Positions 1 to 12,916 of a stretch of DNA of 64,000 bases are shown piece by piece. The first letter of the stretch is position 1, and the number at the start of each line of letters is the position of its first letter. The notes beneath the pieces are model-generated. The model was not told where the DNA came from and did no database searches. It saw only the letters and a list, made by a program, of their open reading frames with translations. Source of the stretch: Pterobdella sp. o SKG-2022. Taxonomy: Eukaryota; Annelida; Clitellata; Hirudinida; Piscicolidae. The stretch is from NCBI GenBank assembly GCA_964035795.1, contig OZ038320.1:26543705-26607704 (forward strand). Direction: 5' to 3'. Position numbers and translations under genes: made by a program.

Positions 1-180
1 ATTAAAATATTCTATTTTTCATCATCTGGTACCGAATCGTTTTAAACTTATAGTAATTCTCTATTGCGTTATCAACCAATCATTTTGAAGAATAAGAAGT
101 TTTTATTATTAAAAAAATTATTTTGTATAAAAAATTGTAAAATAAAAACTGGAGAAAGTATTTTGATAAATGCGATGCAG

Positions 181-1505
181 AAACTTTGCAAAAAAGACAT
201 TGATGAGAACAGCTAAAAAAGCAGGCATCAAGACAAAAGACTACACGCAGGTTGGTTCTATGTATTAAAATGTTACTTTATTCCTATCTAAACTACCGCA
301 AAATAATCTATCAAACAACATTTATTAAATGCCGAAGCAACTATTACGCAGGGTTCTCACAGGTCTTCGAGGTACAACAGCTTTCAGAAACGGTTCGACA
401 TGTCTTGCACCCTCCCCTACGACCCCCAACAAAACCTGCTCTACGCCGATGATCGTGCTGGTTGGTGGTTTTGAATCTTAATGTACCCTGTGTGTATGCT
501 GTGAAAAGTTGTGTTGGTCTGATATTTTTTAATTTTTACCGGTGTTTCATTCTACTTTGGTTAATCATTTGTTCAAATTACCTTTTTAAAGTATTTTTTG
601 TAATTTTTAATCTTGTTCAAGAAATTGTTTCGTCTTCCACGTTTGTTACCATGTTGTTTACTTGAGGGGCATTGACTTTCATATGGTAGTTTAAGTGTCA
701 ATACATTGATGTGTTTCTGCTTACAACAATAATGAGGCATAGGAAACGTCAACAGTGATAGATGAGCACGTATCGAAGGCGCAACTGATGAGTGAGGCGA
801 GGAGTCTTGAGAGATTGGCTGAACGTTTTTACTGCAAAGACTTTCAGCGGTAATTTCACATTTTTTATATACTTTTTTGTTTTTATTGTTTCAACCTAAC
901 ACAATTGTTTCCATTATATTGGTTCGAATGCTAAATCAGTTATCAAATCAACATATAAACATGATGCCGTATGCAGCTTGGGCCTTGGTTCTTTATACTC
1001 CTCTTCAACCCACCACCCTATTCGACCAAGACCCGATCAATTCAGACTCTCCCTCATTAATGCCGAATCTTCATACGCCATTTGTCCCAGGTTTCATTTA
1101 GCTTTTCACTGTTTTGGTTTAAACGGTTGATCTCAAATTCAACTGTTTTAAAAACTAAATAAATGCAAATTTCACTGGTCGCTTTAGTATTTATGTTGTT
1201 AAATAATATAATTGAATAAGTTATATTCAAAATTTTTGTTTTCAGTTATCCAGCAGTGTTACCTGTGCCATACTTGATCTCTGACGACAGCATTCAGAAG
1301 GTCTGCAAGAGTCATCGACATAACCGGTTTGTTCTCATAGTTCAACATTACATTGTGTTGAGTATCTTGTAATACGTTTTAAGTTATAATCAATTCTAGA
1401 TTTAAACCTAGGCACTAATTTTCAATTTTAATTAGATAAATTTCAAATTCAATTTAATTCAATTTTAAATTCTCATACATATTCATCTCTTCAATGATAA
1501 ATCTT

Positions 1506-1589
<84 letters not shown>

Positions 1590-4500
1590 CCGACAGCTTT
1601 CCGATTGCCACTTGGAGGCACGCCAGCACCAAAGCCTTGTTATTGAGAGCATCGAGTTTCCACGGCAAAGGAGTCATCGGTGTTTTGAAGGGCCACTACA
1701 ACAACCCTGCTGGTCGTGTTGTGTTTGTTATGTGATGATCATTAATAATCAACTAAATCTCAAGATTCTTGGGTTTTGATTATTTTTAGTAACCCTTTCA
1801 CTTTATGGTTATCCTTTATTATGCACTGATAGAAAACTCTGCATTGTTTAAAAAACGTGCTAAAGTTTTTATTAATTCATTGACAACCGGTTTTAAGGCT
1901 ACACCACTTCTAACATCCGTCTATAAAATGACCCCCACTACAACAGCAAGCACCCAGGTAGATGGGGTAGCTACCTCGGTGACTGTTGAGCAGGAGAAAT
2001 ACTTGTCTGCCATCATCTCTTGCACTCCCCCGGGTTCGTGGTGGTAGGCGGTTGTCGATGGAATTTGTGTGTGTTTGGAGTATATTTATACGTGTTTTTG
2101 TATAGATAGTGTGTTAATCAAGTTCTGGTTTGGAGTGTATATGTGTTTCAATATATATACTGTGTTAAGTTTAAATATATATTATATGTATTTTATTATA
2201 TAGTGTGGCAATCGAGTTTTAATAGAGTACTACACAGCTGATGAGGTTCAGTTTTGTATGAAGGTTTCGTGATATAAGACGTTGTAATAGCAGGTCGTTT
2301 TACGTGGGGGATAGGTTTATAACATGAAGCATGGGGTTTAGGAAAGTTTGAATTCCAGTCAATATTATTATATTTGCTTTGAAATGCCAATCCATCAAAA
2401 ATTAATGTCAGAGCCAGTGTTTTTGAAACGTTTATTCATTTTAGAATCGTTCAAACACTATATATATTCAATATGATTCTCTTGAACTTTGTTGTTCGCT
2501 GTTTCTTGGGTGAACCTTTCTGTTTGAATGTGTAAGTAATACTCATCTAATAAACGTTCAGTTGATTAGCACTATTTAGTTAGATTTATTTCATAGATAT
2601 AATTTTCATAGATTTGAATATAGTGGCTAATGAGAACAATAGTGCTATAAACTGCAGAGGTTGTGGCGTCAACATATTGCTTGCCGGCCGAGGTGCTTAA
2701 GACCACAGCGAAAGGAAAGCAATTGCTAGAACTATTGGAATACATGTCAAAAATTAACTTGTATGAATCCATTCCATGTAATGATTCTTCCACTCTTACT
2801 TTTTCTCGACGTTCTTCTTTTCTGGGTTCAACATTACAACAAGCTTCCAACTTCTCTCGGCGACGAAACTCGACTATCTTGGGAAAGTTCATCTCTTCTC
2901 AAAATCCCTCACCCCATTCTTCATTTTCTGGTCAATTATCTCCAAAGAAACAGAGATCTTTTTTCAGAAATAATGCTTCTTCCAAGAGCACTTCACCCAC
3001 ATCTTTCACTGAAAGATTTTTCTTTAGAAGACCCCAGTCAAGTAAGGTGTAGTTAAGACTCGATGCTTACTGAGGGACAGATCTTTCACGCTTCTGAATA
3101 GCCTCAATCATGTTTAATCTTGTAATGAGTAATTCTACAGAAGAGTTTTAATCAAGTTTTTCAGTGTTTTTCACCGCATGCTATTGAATGATAGACAAAT
3201 CGTTTCAACTTATCATTTTTCAATGATTAAATTCTCCAATTAAACTTTCAACTTATTTTGTTTGCAAATTGTTTTATGTTTCACAAATCTTTAAAAATAA
3301 CTTAATTTTTATTAATCCAACAAGAAAATGGCATAAAAAATTAAAGGCACCAACAACTTATTAACATAATATAATCTCGACAGCGAGGGGTTCGTCGGCC
3401 ACCCTCAACAACAAGCGTTTGGAATCTAACCTCAAAGCGACTCCATCTTTCTTACAAAAACCACCCATCCATCCACAAACCTCACTCAACCATCCCACCA
3501 ATTATTCCCTCATCCACCGATGTATGTTCTATGTTGCACTATTGCTTGTTTGTTTTTGGTTTTTTTGAATTAAGCTGTTTTTTTTTGCGTTTTGTTTTGA
3601 TTAATATTTATATGCATGCTTTAAAGTTTTTGTTTGAAATTTGTGTTCATACGATTTCAGTTCCTCGTTTTAAAGCATGGAATTAACTTGGCAATGGATA
3701 TGTCCATGTAGATACAATGTTTAAATGCAATTAATTTCGGAAATTCAACTTAAAATCGGTTTTCAAACAAACTATGTAGTGGTATTGATAAACCGGCTCG
3801 TTTTTCAAACATTTTGATTTTTTATTTTTTTAATGACCATAAGATAAAACCTTGCTAGAGAATAATACACCACATATACAGTACAAAACAAGATGACGCT
3901 GAAGACGTTAACGAAGGAACGTCGAACAATCGGCAGCAAGCAACCTTATCCACCCACGAACTCTGCCAGCAAGGCTCATTGCATGACCATCGACAACAAC
4001 ATCAGTGAATATTACCACAACTTCTGCAAATCTACTCTTTATATCCTTGGCGAAAAAACTCAGATTAAAGTAAAGGATATTTTTTCAATAATTTCGTAAC
4101 AACATTCTTTGTATCTATCACTTGGAAATTTCTACTGATTCATATAACCCTACATTCAGGCTTAAAAAGCACCATAACGACATATATTATCACAGGGTTT
4201 GCGTATAGAATCTCTGGGCAAGTGCGATTTTGTGCCAGTGGAGTTGAGTGATGTGAGGCAGGTGAAGACCTCCTTCAAAAAGCTACTCAGAGCCTGTGTT
4301 CCCAGCAATAACATCACACCTCAGGTCTCACATTAAGTCTTACTTACTTTTTGTTATTTTTTATGTTTTACGTGGATATCATACTCATGTGAACTTTCAA
4401 AATAACATTTTCATTCATCAATATTCATTAAAAATTTACTTTTTACATAGTAACTTTTCAAATATTTTATAATTTATGAAATGAATTAATGCATTTTTCA

Positions 4501-7500
4501 AAACCAGTGGATCTTTTCATTTTTATCCTATAGTTTTTGACCTAATGATTCAATGTTATCAATGTGTTCCATTATTCATGAAATGAACTTTCCCAATAAT
4601 AATAACCCACAATACAACATGAATCCTCCCATGACAGGCTGGTGGTACAGACCAAGGAAGTGGGGATGGTAAGAAGGGGGGATTGCTTCGGAATGTTCAA
4701 GAGACAGGTTGGCTCGCTCAATTGGAGAATATTATCAAGGTTCACATCACCTTTTGTCTGCATCAACAGATGTTCATAATTCAGAATTTTTCAATTGTTT
4801 CATAGTCTTTAAAATTTCTTCCGAACATATTTTTATTACAACCAGGTTATAAAACATGTATTTCTTATAATATATATTAGAAATAACTTAAAATTTATTG
4901 AAAATTATTTGCTTTTAATAAATATGTTGAAAAATTGGTAAAACTCCAAGTTTATTTCTCAAAAGTTTTCTACATTATTAACGATTGAGCCATCTCCATC
5001 AACCTGCTGAACCACTCACCCAGGTGGCTGGCTTGATAGCAGACCTGATTGACCTGCAAGGCTCCTCCGTCATGGTGTGTCTTGAAGATGGTTGGGACTT
5101 CACTGCTCAAGTTAGCAGCTTTGAGAGAATTTCTTTGAAGCGATTTTTTTAGATTGAAGATAAATTTCAAAAAATTAAATCAGATATTTTAATAATGTAA
5201 TAACATATCTTCAAAAAGGTTGTTTCAGTAGCGCAAATCCTTTTGGACCCCTACTATCGAACTATCGAAGGCTTCAAGGTTTTCAATGAATTTTTCACTT
5301 ATTATTGAAATCAGAAATTGTAAAAACGTTAATAAACAACTTAGGTTCTAGTTGAGAAAGAGTGGTTGGCATTTGGTCACCGATTCAGCCACCGAGGCAA
5401 CCACACCACAGCCAACCAACCTTCTTCTTTTGCTCCAATATTTCTGCAGTTTCTCGATGTTGTTCATCAGGTTTTGTGTTTTGCTTTCTTTTTAAAAAGT
5501 TTTTGGATTCTTTCATATATTTATAATTGACTGTTTTGTTATTTCAATTAGAAATTTGTGTCATACTTTGCAGATTCACATGCAGTTTCCCATGGCATTC
5601 GAATTCAATCAGTTCTATTTGCGATTCCTAGCTTATCACTGCCATTCCAACCGCTTTAGAACGTTCTTACTTGATTCTGAAATGAGGAGGGTCGAGGTGG
5701 GCTGGATGACCAAAGATCAATCTTCCACTGCTCCCATCGACCCTCTTGGTTTGTTTTCTTATTGATACTTGTATTTTTTTCACTCAAGTTTTATTTTTTA
5801 GAAGCAAATTGTATATATTTGGTTAGTTTTGGTATTTATTTTATTAAAAATGTAGAAAACGATCAAACCATTTATAGATCAACCATTAGGGAATCAAATG
5901 CCCGACTTTCCGTCGCAACCACCGTTTTTGAACCACCACAACTCGGATCTTTCTCTTTCTTCAGAAACAGCCGACACATTAACATCACTGCACCACCAAG
6001 ACCACCAGAGAGCCCCCTCTTCCAAGCTCTCATCTCTGTCTATTTGGGACTACATCGAACACCACCACCACAACTCAACCATCTTCTACAATTTCTTGTA
6101 CGGCTTCAAGGATATCGATTCCGTTAGTTTCAATTTTGCTTCATGAAAATATTCTAACTTTTATTTATGTTTATTTAATATAAAGTAAAAGAGTTATTAG
6201 CACCAAAATGTTTTTGAATAATTTGGGACTTAATTAAACCTCCAAATGCTGATACAACAGGTCCTCAGACCCACAAGCAGCACATCGAGTCTGCACATAT
6301 GGGACTTTTATCTCACTGAGGACCTCAGCACCGGCTGTCCATATGATATCGAATTGCGGGACTTCGATCTGCGATACCATATCTCCAACGCCATCTTAGA
6401 CTCGGAAGCCGTCAACTCCAATGGGTGAGGGGTTGTTTGCATTAGTTATATTCTTTTCATAATTTTTATTCCATTTGAATGTTTTTTCTATCAGAAATTT
6501 GAGTTCAAAATAAATTATTTTATAAAGCTTGAAGGGCAAATATGTACTATTGACTCATGGCGCTATTTGCAGAGTGAACCAGGGCAACAGGCAAGTGGTG
6601 AACAGTTGTTATGACAACCTCGAAGTTCTGCAACCTGACTCATTCAGTCATCTACTGATGGTTTGTTATGAAGCGATGATAATGCCCGACGTAATATTAA
6701 TGTTTTAAAAGCCTTCATTAAAAAAGATCTTATTAAACGAGCAATTGATTGCTTTAGATTATGTACACTTATAAACCAACAGGAGATATACCGTTTAGAA
6801 AGTGACCTGAATCAAGCGCCACCCGGAGGTTGGATCGAACAATGGCAGAACATGGAACCGCCTGCTGATCCCATCACCTCGCAAGCCAGCATTTCCAACA
6901 GTTATTCTGCATCGAGTTGGGAAGAGCAACGGAGGCGGTTTATGCTGCAACAGTCCAACCAAAGGAAACTCACTGTTAGTTTGATAAGAATGTGAACAAT
7001 TTTTGTATAATAGTTTCATATATGGATATCAAAAACTATAGACATAAGTATAGATTTATGGGAATATTTTATAATTTAATATATTTGTTGGCATTACACC
7101 AGGTGGAAATGTTATACAGAAACAAGCAGTTGAATGCCTCTCCAGCTCACAACTCCATCGATGAGGATGACGAAGATGACCATAGTAAACGTTCAAATTT
7201 CCATTACCAACATTCATTCATCCCCCACTACTATACCACTCCATCGCAGTGCAACTTTTGCACACAAGTCCTATGGGGCCTCATTAAATCAGGTGTGTTC
7301 AACAGTCTATTGTATAACAATAACGATATATACACAATAATATGAGACACTTCACGTTATGATGATTGATGCTCCCGTGACAGGTTATCATTGCAACGAT
7401 TGTAGTTACAACTGTCATGAAAAATGTCTCCCTCTGGTTCCTAACAACTGCACGGGTCAGTCTTGCTAGCGGTTTTTGATTTTATACTATTTTCATCAAC

Positions 7501-9371
7501 TCTAGTTGCCGAAGTTCAAAAAAAGCTTTGGCATTAGACTATTTTTGACGGATTCATATGGATTTAAATATAGATTTGTGATATATATAAATACATGCAA
7601 AGTTGCCACTGAATCACAGGCACAAAGAGCATAACAGACTTGCAGTTCTCAACACACTCTCAGAGCTCTTCCCACCAGCAACATTTGACCGCCTCCCAAG
7701 CCCACAACGGTTAGTGTTTAATCATCATCATTTCAATTACGCTTGCCAAAAAATTCGGCTATAAAAAGATTAGACCGATTGTCAAGATTAAGAAGATAGA
7801 ATGAGTTTTTAGAAAGATTCTTGGCTGTATACATGGTGATACATATAGTGATAACTCACACCACTCAGGTCCATACAAAGACTCCTCTAACGAGTCATTC
7901 TTGAAGTTCTCATCTGACAGCACTGAGCATCGCACGTACGAAGGTTCGTTTTTTTGCTTCTCATTTTCATATTGTTTCGTGTTCCCAGTAGACATTTACC
8001 TGCAATGCATCATTTATCTAGCAAGAGATAATTGTATTAATTATAAAACATCATATATATGCACACAGGCTACCTTCAAAAGAGAGGAGTAATGCTGAAG
8101 GGGTGGAAACTCAGATATTTTGTACTCGACTCTGTCAAGCATCAAGTGCGGTTCTTATTATTTTTGACTTTTTTGAGTTGTCTTCAAGTGGTTTTTTACG
8201 TTTAATGGTGCTCACAAAACACTTCAATTGCTTTTATTAATTTCAACATCGGTTTTATTTCAAGATACATGAAATATAGGATTTTTGATATTATTTTTAT
8301 GCCACCGTATCACAGCTGCGATATTATGACAACCCGGAAGACAGGCATTGCAAGGGATACATTGATCTGGCCGAGGTGCGCCATGTTTTGAATTGATAAT
8401 TTATTGCTGTGTTGTTGAAATTTCATGAGTTGTTGCTTATTAGGAAAATTTATGCATAAAAATTATATAGAAATTTGGCTTCAGTTGTGTAGCGATCAGG
8501 TTTATTTCATTGCTTTTTCACGATAACTTAGTGGTATATTTGATGTTTTTTTTATAAAACTGATAAATATCTTCTCTATTTTTAACGTAGTTATAACGCT
8601 GTTTTTTAAATTTTTCGTTTTTTTTCCTAATTTTTTAATTGAATTCTAATTTAGAAATAGTGATGATAATAGATTCCATGTTAAATAATAGTAATGATTT
8701 GTGACCAGAGTATTGAATAGTGATTTTTGTACAGCAAGTTTTTCTTTGTAAAAATATTGACTACAAAATATATTTGCATATTAATTGATTGATAGATTTA
8801 TTGACTATTTGGTGATTAATCGATTGATTATTCGATGATTAATTGATTACTTAGGAAGATATTTATGGATTGATTGCTTTCTTGATTGATTAATTGATTG
8901 ATTGAATGATTGATTGGCAGGTTGAGTCGGTGAGTCACGTTAAGAACATCCCCGGGGCTCCGAAGAAGAATGAGGAAGGCGCCATCTTTGAGGTGGGTTG
9001 ATGATGCTGTAGCTTGTGCTAACGTGTTGAACGTTGTTATACTTTGAAGCTTCAGATTATCAAGAACTTCAATGTGTTTCCAACGATGTTGTATTATATA
9101 GCCTATCAAGATGAAACTTATGATCTTGTTGTTTTCTAATGAAACGTTTTTCATTATTTTTCCATCTCAAGCTTGTAACATAAAAATTATTTTATTTATT
9201 TCCTTTCTTTTGAACATTAGTATTTTGTTATGACTGAATGTCAATGTTTAGAGTTTAAAAATCACAACTTTTTCTCAACAGTTAAAAACCTCTAGACGCC
9301 CCTATCACTTCTACGCCTCTAGTCAAAAGCTTGTGAACGAATGGGTAGACAAAATTCAGCATTGTATATGA
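181..9371 (+). CDS. Sbf: Sbf / MTMR5-MTMR13-like myotubularin pseudophosphatase (3' part of gene)
   Basis: SET-binding-factor family protein, which in animals combines DENN (Rab GEF), GRAM, inactive myotubularin, C1 and PH parts. Only the C-terminal 1158 codons lie here; the N-terminal DENN part would lie upstream of base 1. Exons: 181-250, 352-460, 756-849, 977-1090, 1246-1326, 1597-1715, 1947-2033, 2658-3041, 3384-3521, 3882-4069, 4196-4324, 4638-4739, 5024-5110, 5219-5278, 5345-5470, 5574-5748, 5878-6122, 6261-6424, 6573-6660, 6783-6974, 7103-7292, 7384-7455, 7620-7709, 7869-7943, 8069-8145, 8316-8375, 8921-8992, 9282-9371. Splice phases match throughout and the last exon ends in TGA. Diagnostic stretches are [39 protein letters not shown] and [14 protein letters not shown]. 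Least certain edges are the ends at 1715 and 2033 and the starts at 2658 and 5878 (5890 also fits). Exon 2658-3041 is Ser/Arg-rich and poorly conserved. Confidence 0.92.
1507..1588 (+). repeat. (CA)n microsatellite at an Sbf 3' splice site
   Basis: An uninterrupted run of about 41 CA units. It ends 8 bases before the first base of the Sbf exon at 1597. The bases between them, 1589-1596, are accgacag and carry the acceptor AG. The repeat takes the place where a polypyrimidine tract would normally be. Confidence 0.97.
4196..6660 (+). other. Myotubularin-like catalytically dead phosphatase domain within Sbf
   Basis: These exons encode the myotubularin core, from [12 protein letters not shown] through [17 protein letters not shown] to [17 protein letters not shown]. 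The loop that in active enzymes reads HCSDGWDR reads CLEDGWDF here (exon 5024-5110). The catalytic Cys position is Leu and the Arg position is Phe, so no phosphoinositide 3-phosphatase activity is expected. As known for MTMR5/13, such domains act as scaffolds or regulators of active myotubularins. That role is family knowledge, not something visible here. Confidence 0.9.
7205..7452 (+). other. C1 zinc-binding domain of Sbf (two exons)
   Basis: Translation across the junction of exons 7103-7292 and 7384-7455 gives the canonical C1 spacing H-x12-C-x2-C-x13-C-x2-C-x4-H-x2-C-x7-C, with all eight metal ligands present. It starts at the His of HSFIPHYY and ends at the Cys of VPNNC. As I recall, vertebrate SBF1/SBF2 lack this domain and some invertebrate Sbf proteins have it. 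It sits directly before the PH domain and probably helps membrane binding. Confidence 0.9.
7940..9368 (+). other. C-terminal PH domain of Sbf (five exons)
   Basis: The domain opens with [20 protein letters not shown] (exon 8069-8145), continues with [20 protein letters not shown] (8316-8375) and the exon at 8921-8992, and ends with the C-terminal helix around [11 protein letters not shown] just before the stop codon. The order and sequence match the PH domain that closes MTMR5/13 proteins, a phosphoinositide-binding module. Confidence 0.9.
8783..8916 (+). repeat. Imperfect (GATT)n repeat at an Sbf 3' splice site
   Basis: Imperfect GATT/ATTGATTG repeats fill the end of the intron before the Sbf exon at 8921 and run up to its acceptor (ggcag at 8916-8920). 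The repeat is interrupted and variable, typical of an ageing tetranucleotide microsatellite. Confidence 0.85.
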
Positions 9372-12300
9372 TGGCATTGCCATGGGATGTTGTGTGTAGT
9401 TTTCAAAGTTGGGCCCACCAAGGTTGAATAGGGCTTGGAGTTAAGTGCAAACTATTGTTGTTTTAATCGGTTCAATTTGAGGGTTTGTCCTTTCAGGTCG
9501 ATGGAGTCGTGTTTGTTGGTGTAATTATGCTTGTAAAAGATTTTTTGTTTGTAACTTCAGAGTTTAAAACGTTATTTTGCTTTTGTGAAGACTCTTTCAC
9601 CGCAATGTAATGAGCTAATCAACGTCAGCTATCTTTCAACCCACTCATTTACTCGTTTGATATTTGAATGCATTTATACGAACATATTTTCATGACAGCT
9701 TTATCATTCAGCTTTCAAACTCGGCGTTTTGTGAGTTTGTGCTTCTGGTGTTTGAGGTTATTAGCAATTTAATTGTAATTTAAAGCCCTTATTTTCAGTT
9801 TTATGTGAGTCATTAAGGTAAATTGATAATTATTTTGAATCAAGCTAAATTCATTATCTTTCGTTCAGAATTTCAAAGTTATTTACTCAAATTTAATTTT
9901 AATTTTTTAAATTTCATGTTAATTTTTCATATTTAAAAATTTCAATTTAGGTTTTTTGTTGAGAAGTTCAAAATTGGAAGATTTGTATAGTTCTCGTTTA
10001 TACAGTGTTCGCTAGTCCAAATCTTAACCAGTTTTCATGACACCTTAGTTTTTCAGTTTATGCCTTTTCGACCTTTTTGGATCAAATTTTCGAAATTACT
10101 CAATTATTTTGATATTTAAGTTTTTTATTCAACTTAGCGCTGTTTTTACAGGCTTTTAAAAAAATTAAATTATAGTAATCTCTAAATTTTTCATACCTTC
10201 AAGTTCTTATCATATTCAAAATAAAATCCAAATTGATCTTACGCAGTATTATATTAATCGATAAAATAACTCATTGAAACAATTCTGATTATGAAATAAA
10301 GCACAATTCTTTTATCTTATGCAACTCTCGTTTCAGCGTTTACGACTGTGTAGAGTAGATATCTGTTGACATGAAAAAATCATAAATTTATGAGGTTCAT
10401 GACTGTTTGACTCACTCAATGTTTTTTATGATATGTAGTAGCCATCTTGTTAGATTTTTTATTACTGTTGTTGTTACACGCCTGCTTCGGTTGTTCGGCT
10501 GGTCTAGTGCTTAAGATTTATCCGTTTGTTGCTATATTTCAATGTAAGTAATTGTGTACTATTATTATTTTTTATTCATTCAAAAATTTTATACTTTTTT
10601 AGTAAAATTTCCAAAATCATTTTCTTTCGAGTTTGTAATTGAAAACATAAAGTTCTTATAAATTCAACTCAAAAATTCCATCCGTCTAATTTTATTTGTC
10701 ACTTACGTCTGGGCTGCTACAAACACCGCCATGAATCATAAAACTAATTCACATTTATATTTAAAGTAGCATAATAAACAAGTAATTTTCTGTGAGTTAT
10801 AACTAAGTTCATACATATTCACGAGCATAAGTGATCACTCGTGGAAAAAACTACGGCGCAGATCTGAAATTGTTTATATATATATATATATATATCTAAC
10901 TATAAAATTTTCAATCTCTTTTGAGACAAAAATAACACATCAAAATGTTTGGACACAGATAACCACATCAAACAACAATAGAAGGCATCCTTAAAAAAAC
11001 ACTTTAAAAGGCTTTTAGCATATTCTCTCGTCTTCAGATAACCTCTGTCACCAGCAAAAAGTCGTCTTTATATAAAAAAAGAAAGGAGATAAGGTCTGAA
11101 AAATTTTGCATACGTTAAAACTGCATTTATTATCTGGACTATCAATGCACTTTTTCTCATACCTCTAGAGTTTTAATATTCTATTATGATGAAGATTGAA
11201 AGAAAGTTTCATTAGAAAATTTTAACTAAGTGGAAAACTTTCCAGTTACCACTTTGAAGCAATTTAATCGTGAACAGTTTTTTGATGATCCTTCTAAATT
11301 TTATTGGAAATATTTTTCAAATCTTTTTGGAAGTTCTATCAACTCTGATAAAGGTTCTATCAATGACAATAGCAATTAATGATTAAAATAATTTAAAAGA
11401 ATAAAGCATTTTATACGGACATGAGACAAATAAAGCTAAGTTTGAGGTCATCCAAAGGGAACATCATTTAATTACGAAAGATTAAACCATTATGTGCCCA
11501 GCAATTCAACTACTCAAAATCAATATAAATTTCAATAATTTTTTTTGAACGAAAGCTTGGGGAAAAAATAAAGGTGCTTTAAAAAACACATTATTTCTAA
11601 CACAAACAAACTTCAAACAATATAAATAGAACTTTCAACTTTAAACACATTTTAAAACACTATGAATTAAAAGAGTAAACAAAATCCTAAGCGAGATAAA
11701 ACTGCAGACTTACTACGCCACTTTTATCAAAAAAAACGCCTCAATTAGCACGCGGTAGTAATGGTTACCGCAGCAACAAGTCATGAGTGCAGTCAGGTGT
11801 TAAGCATGATGACGTTATACGGATTTATCTTCACGATCCAATGAGCTTGCGTATAGTGCCACGACTTAATTTTGGTAATAAAGATGAGGGGGAAGACGAA
11901 GATGGAGTTTTAAAAAATTTGATAGATGACCTTGATGTATAAAGATTTTTTTTTGAAAAAATAATGGAGTTGAAATGTGAAAAATTATTAATATATATAT
12001 ATATACATTTTATTTCATTATATAACTCTTACGTGTGATTTCGAATTGTACCTAGCTTTGAGAAATATTCAAAAGTATGAAAACATGCTCATTAAAAATT
12101 AAACTTAAATGAATATACATTAAAATGTCGAAGTTCTAAAAATAAGTTTAAAACGTCTTTTTGAATACACATTATGTATTTCACACAGAATACAAACCTA
12201 CTCAAACATCCAGATCAATTTAATTTGCTAATAAAATTGAGAAATCTTCATCATAGACTCAAGTAAAACCAAAAATAATGTTAAAACATCATAATGATAT

Positions 12301-12916
12301 GTTTCATCTTTTTTTCATTTTCAAAGTTGAACTCAAAAGTCTCATCAAAAATTTCAAACATATTCGTTTAGACAAAGTTATAATTTCCAAAAGCACCATC
12401 ACGGCATTAAAAATTACTCCAAAGATATAATATAAATAAAAACTGAAAATCACTTAATTCAAATATCAATTACTGCTGGACACATTGAAAACTTGCGTGG
12501 TAGGCACATTGAAACGCACTCAGGTAAACAATCAAGAGATGTGACTGGCGATAAGGGTGGCCATCATGATCACTTCACACTACTTTCACGCCTCTATAGA
12601 TACGCCGATTGCTTCAAATTTCATGTATGTATATAAATATGTATATATATCATATATATGTATATTTATATACATACCTACTGTGTGTGCATGTGAAGTT
12701 ATTTGTGAATATGCCATAGGTATATTATGGTAGGTTTACAATTATTTTCTTAAATTAGTCACTATTCAAAATGCATCCATTAAAAATTTTTGTTAATTGA
12801 ATTAATTTTTGTCTAATAAATTTTTCTATCTTGATTAACAGATATAAGGAATAGTTTCGTAATACGGCAAGTACGTACAAAAAGTTTCATCTTTAATTGA
12901 AATAATTTTTTTTCAG
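9372..12916. other. Intergenic region, AT-rich, no gene seen
   Basis: No open frame with recognisable protein sequence on either strand. Contains a short (TA)n run at about 10878-10897 and an AT-palindromic tract of TATA/TACA type at about 12625-12682. An AATAAA within atgaaataaagcac near 10294 could be a distant Sbf polyadenylation signal, but nothing confirms a 3'UTR of that length. Confidence 0.6.

Noticed and set aside
252..452. Frame giving [15 protein letters not shown]
   Set aside because: Plausible-looking, but the frame reading [14 protein letters not shown] links in phase to both neighbouring Sbf exons and has no internal stop before the donor.
1483..1677. Minus-strand frame with a Cys-Val run
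   Set aside because: It is the antisense of the (CA)n repeat and the Sbf exon at 1597.
5762..6127. Alternative frame across the Sbf exon at 5878-6122
   Set aside because: The conserved [20 protein letters not shown] frame matches the myotubularin family and the splice phases; the other frame does not.
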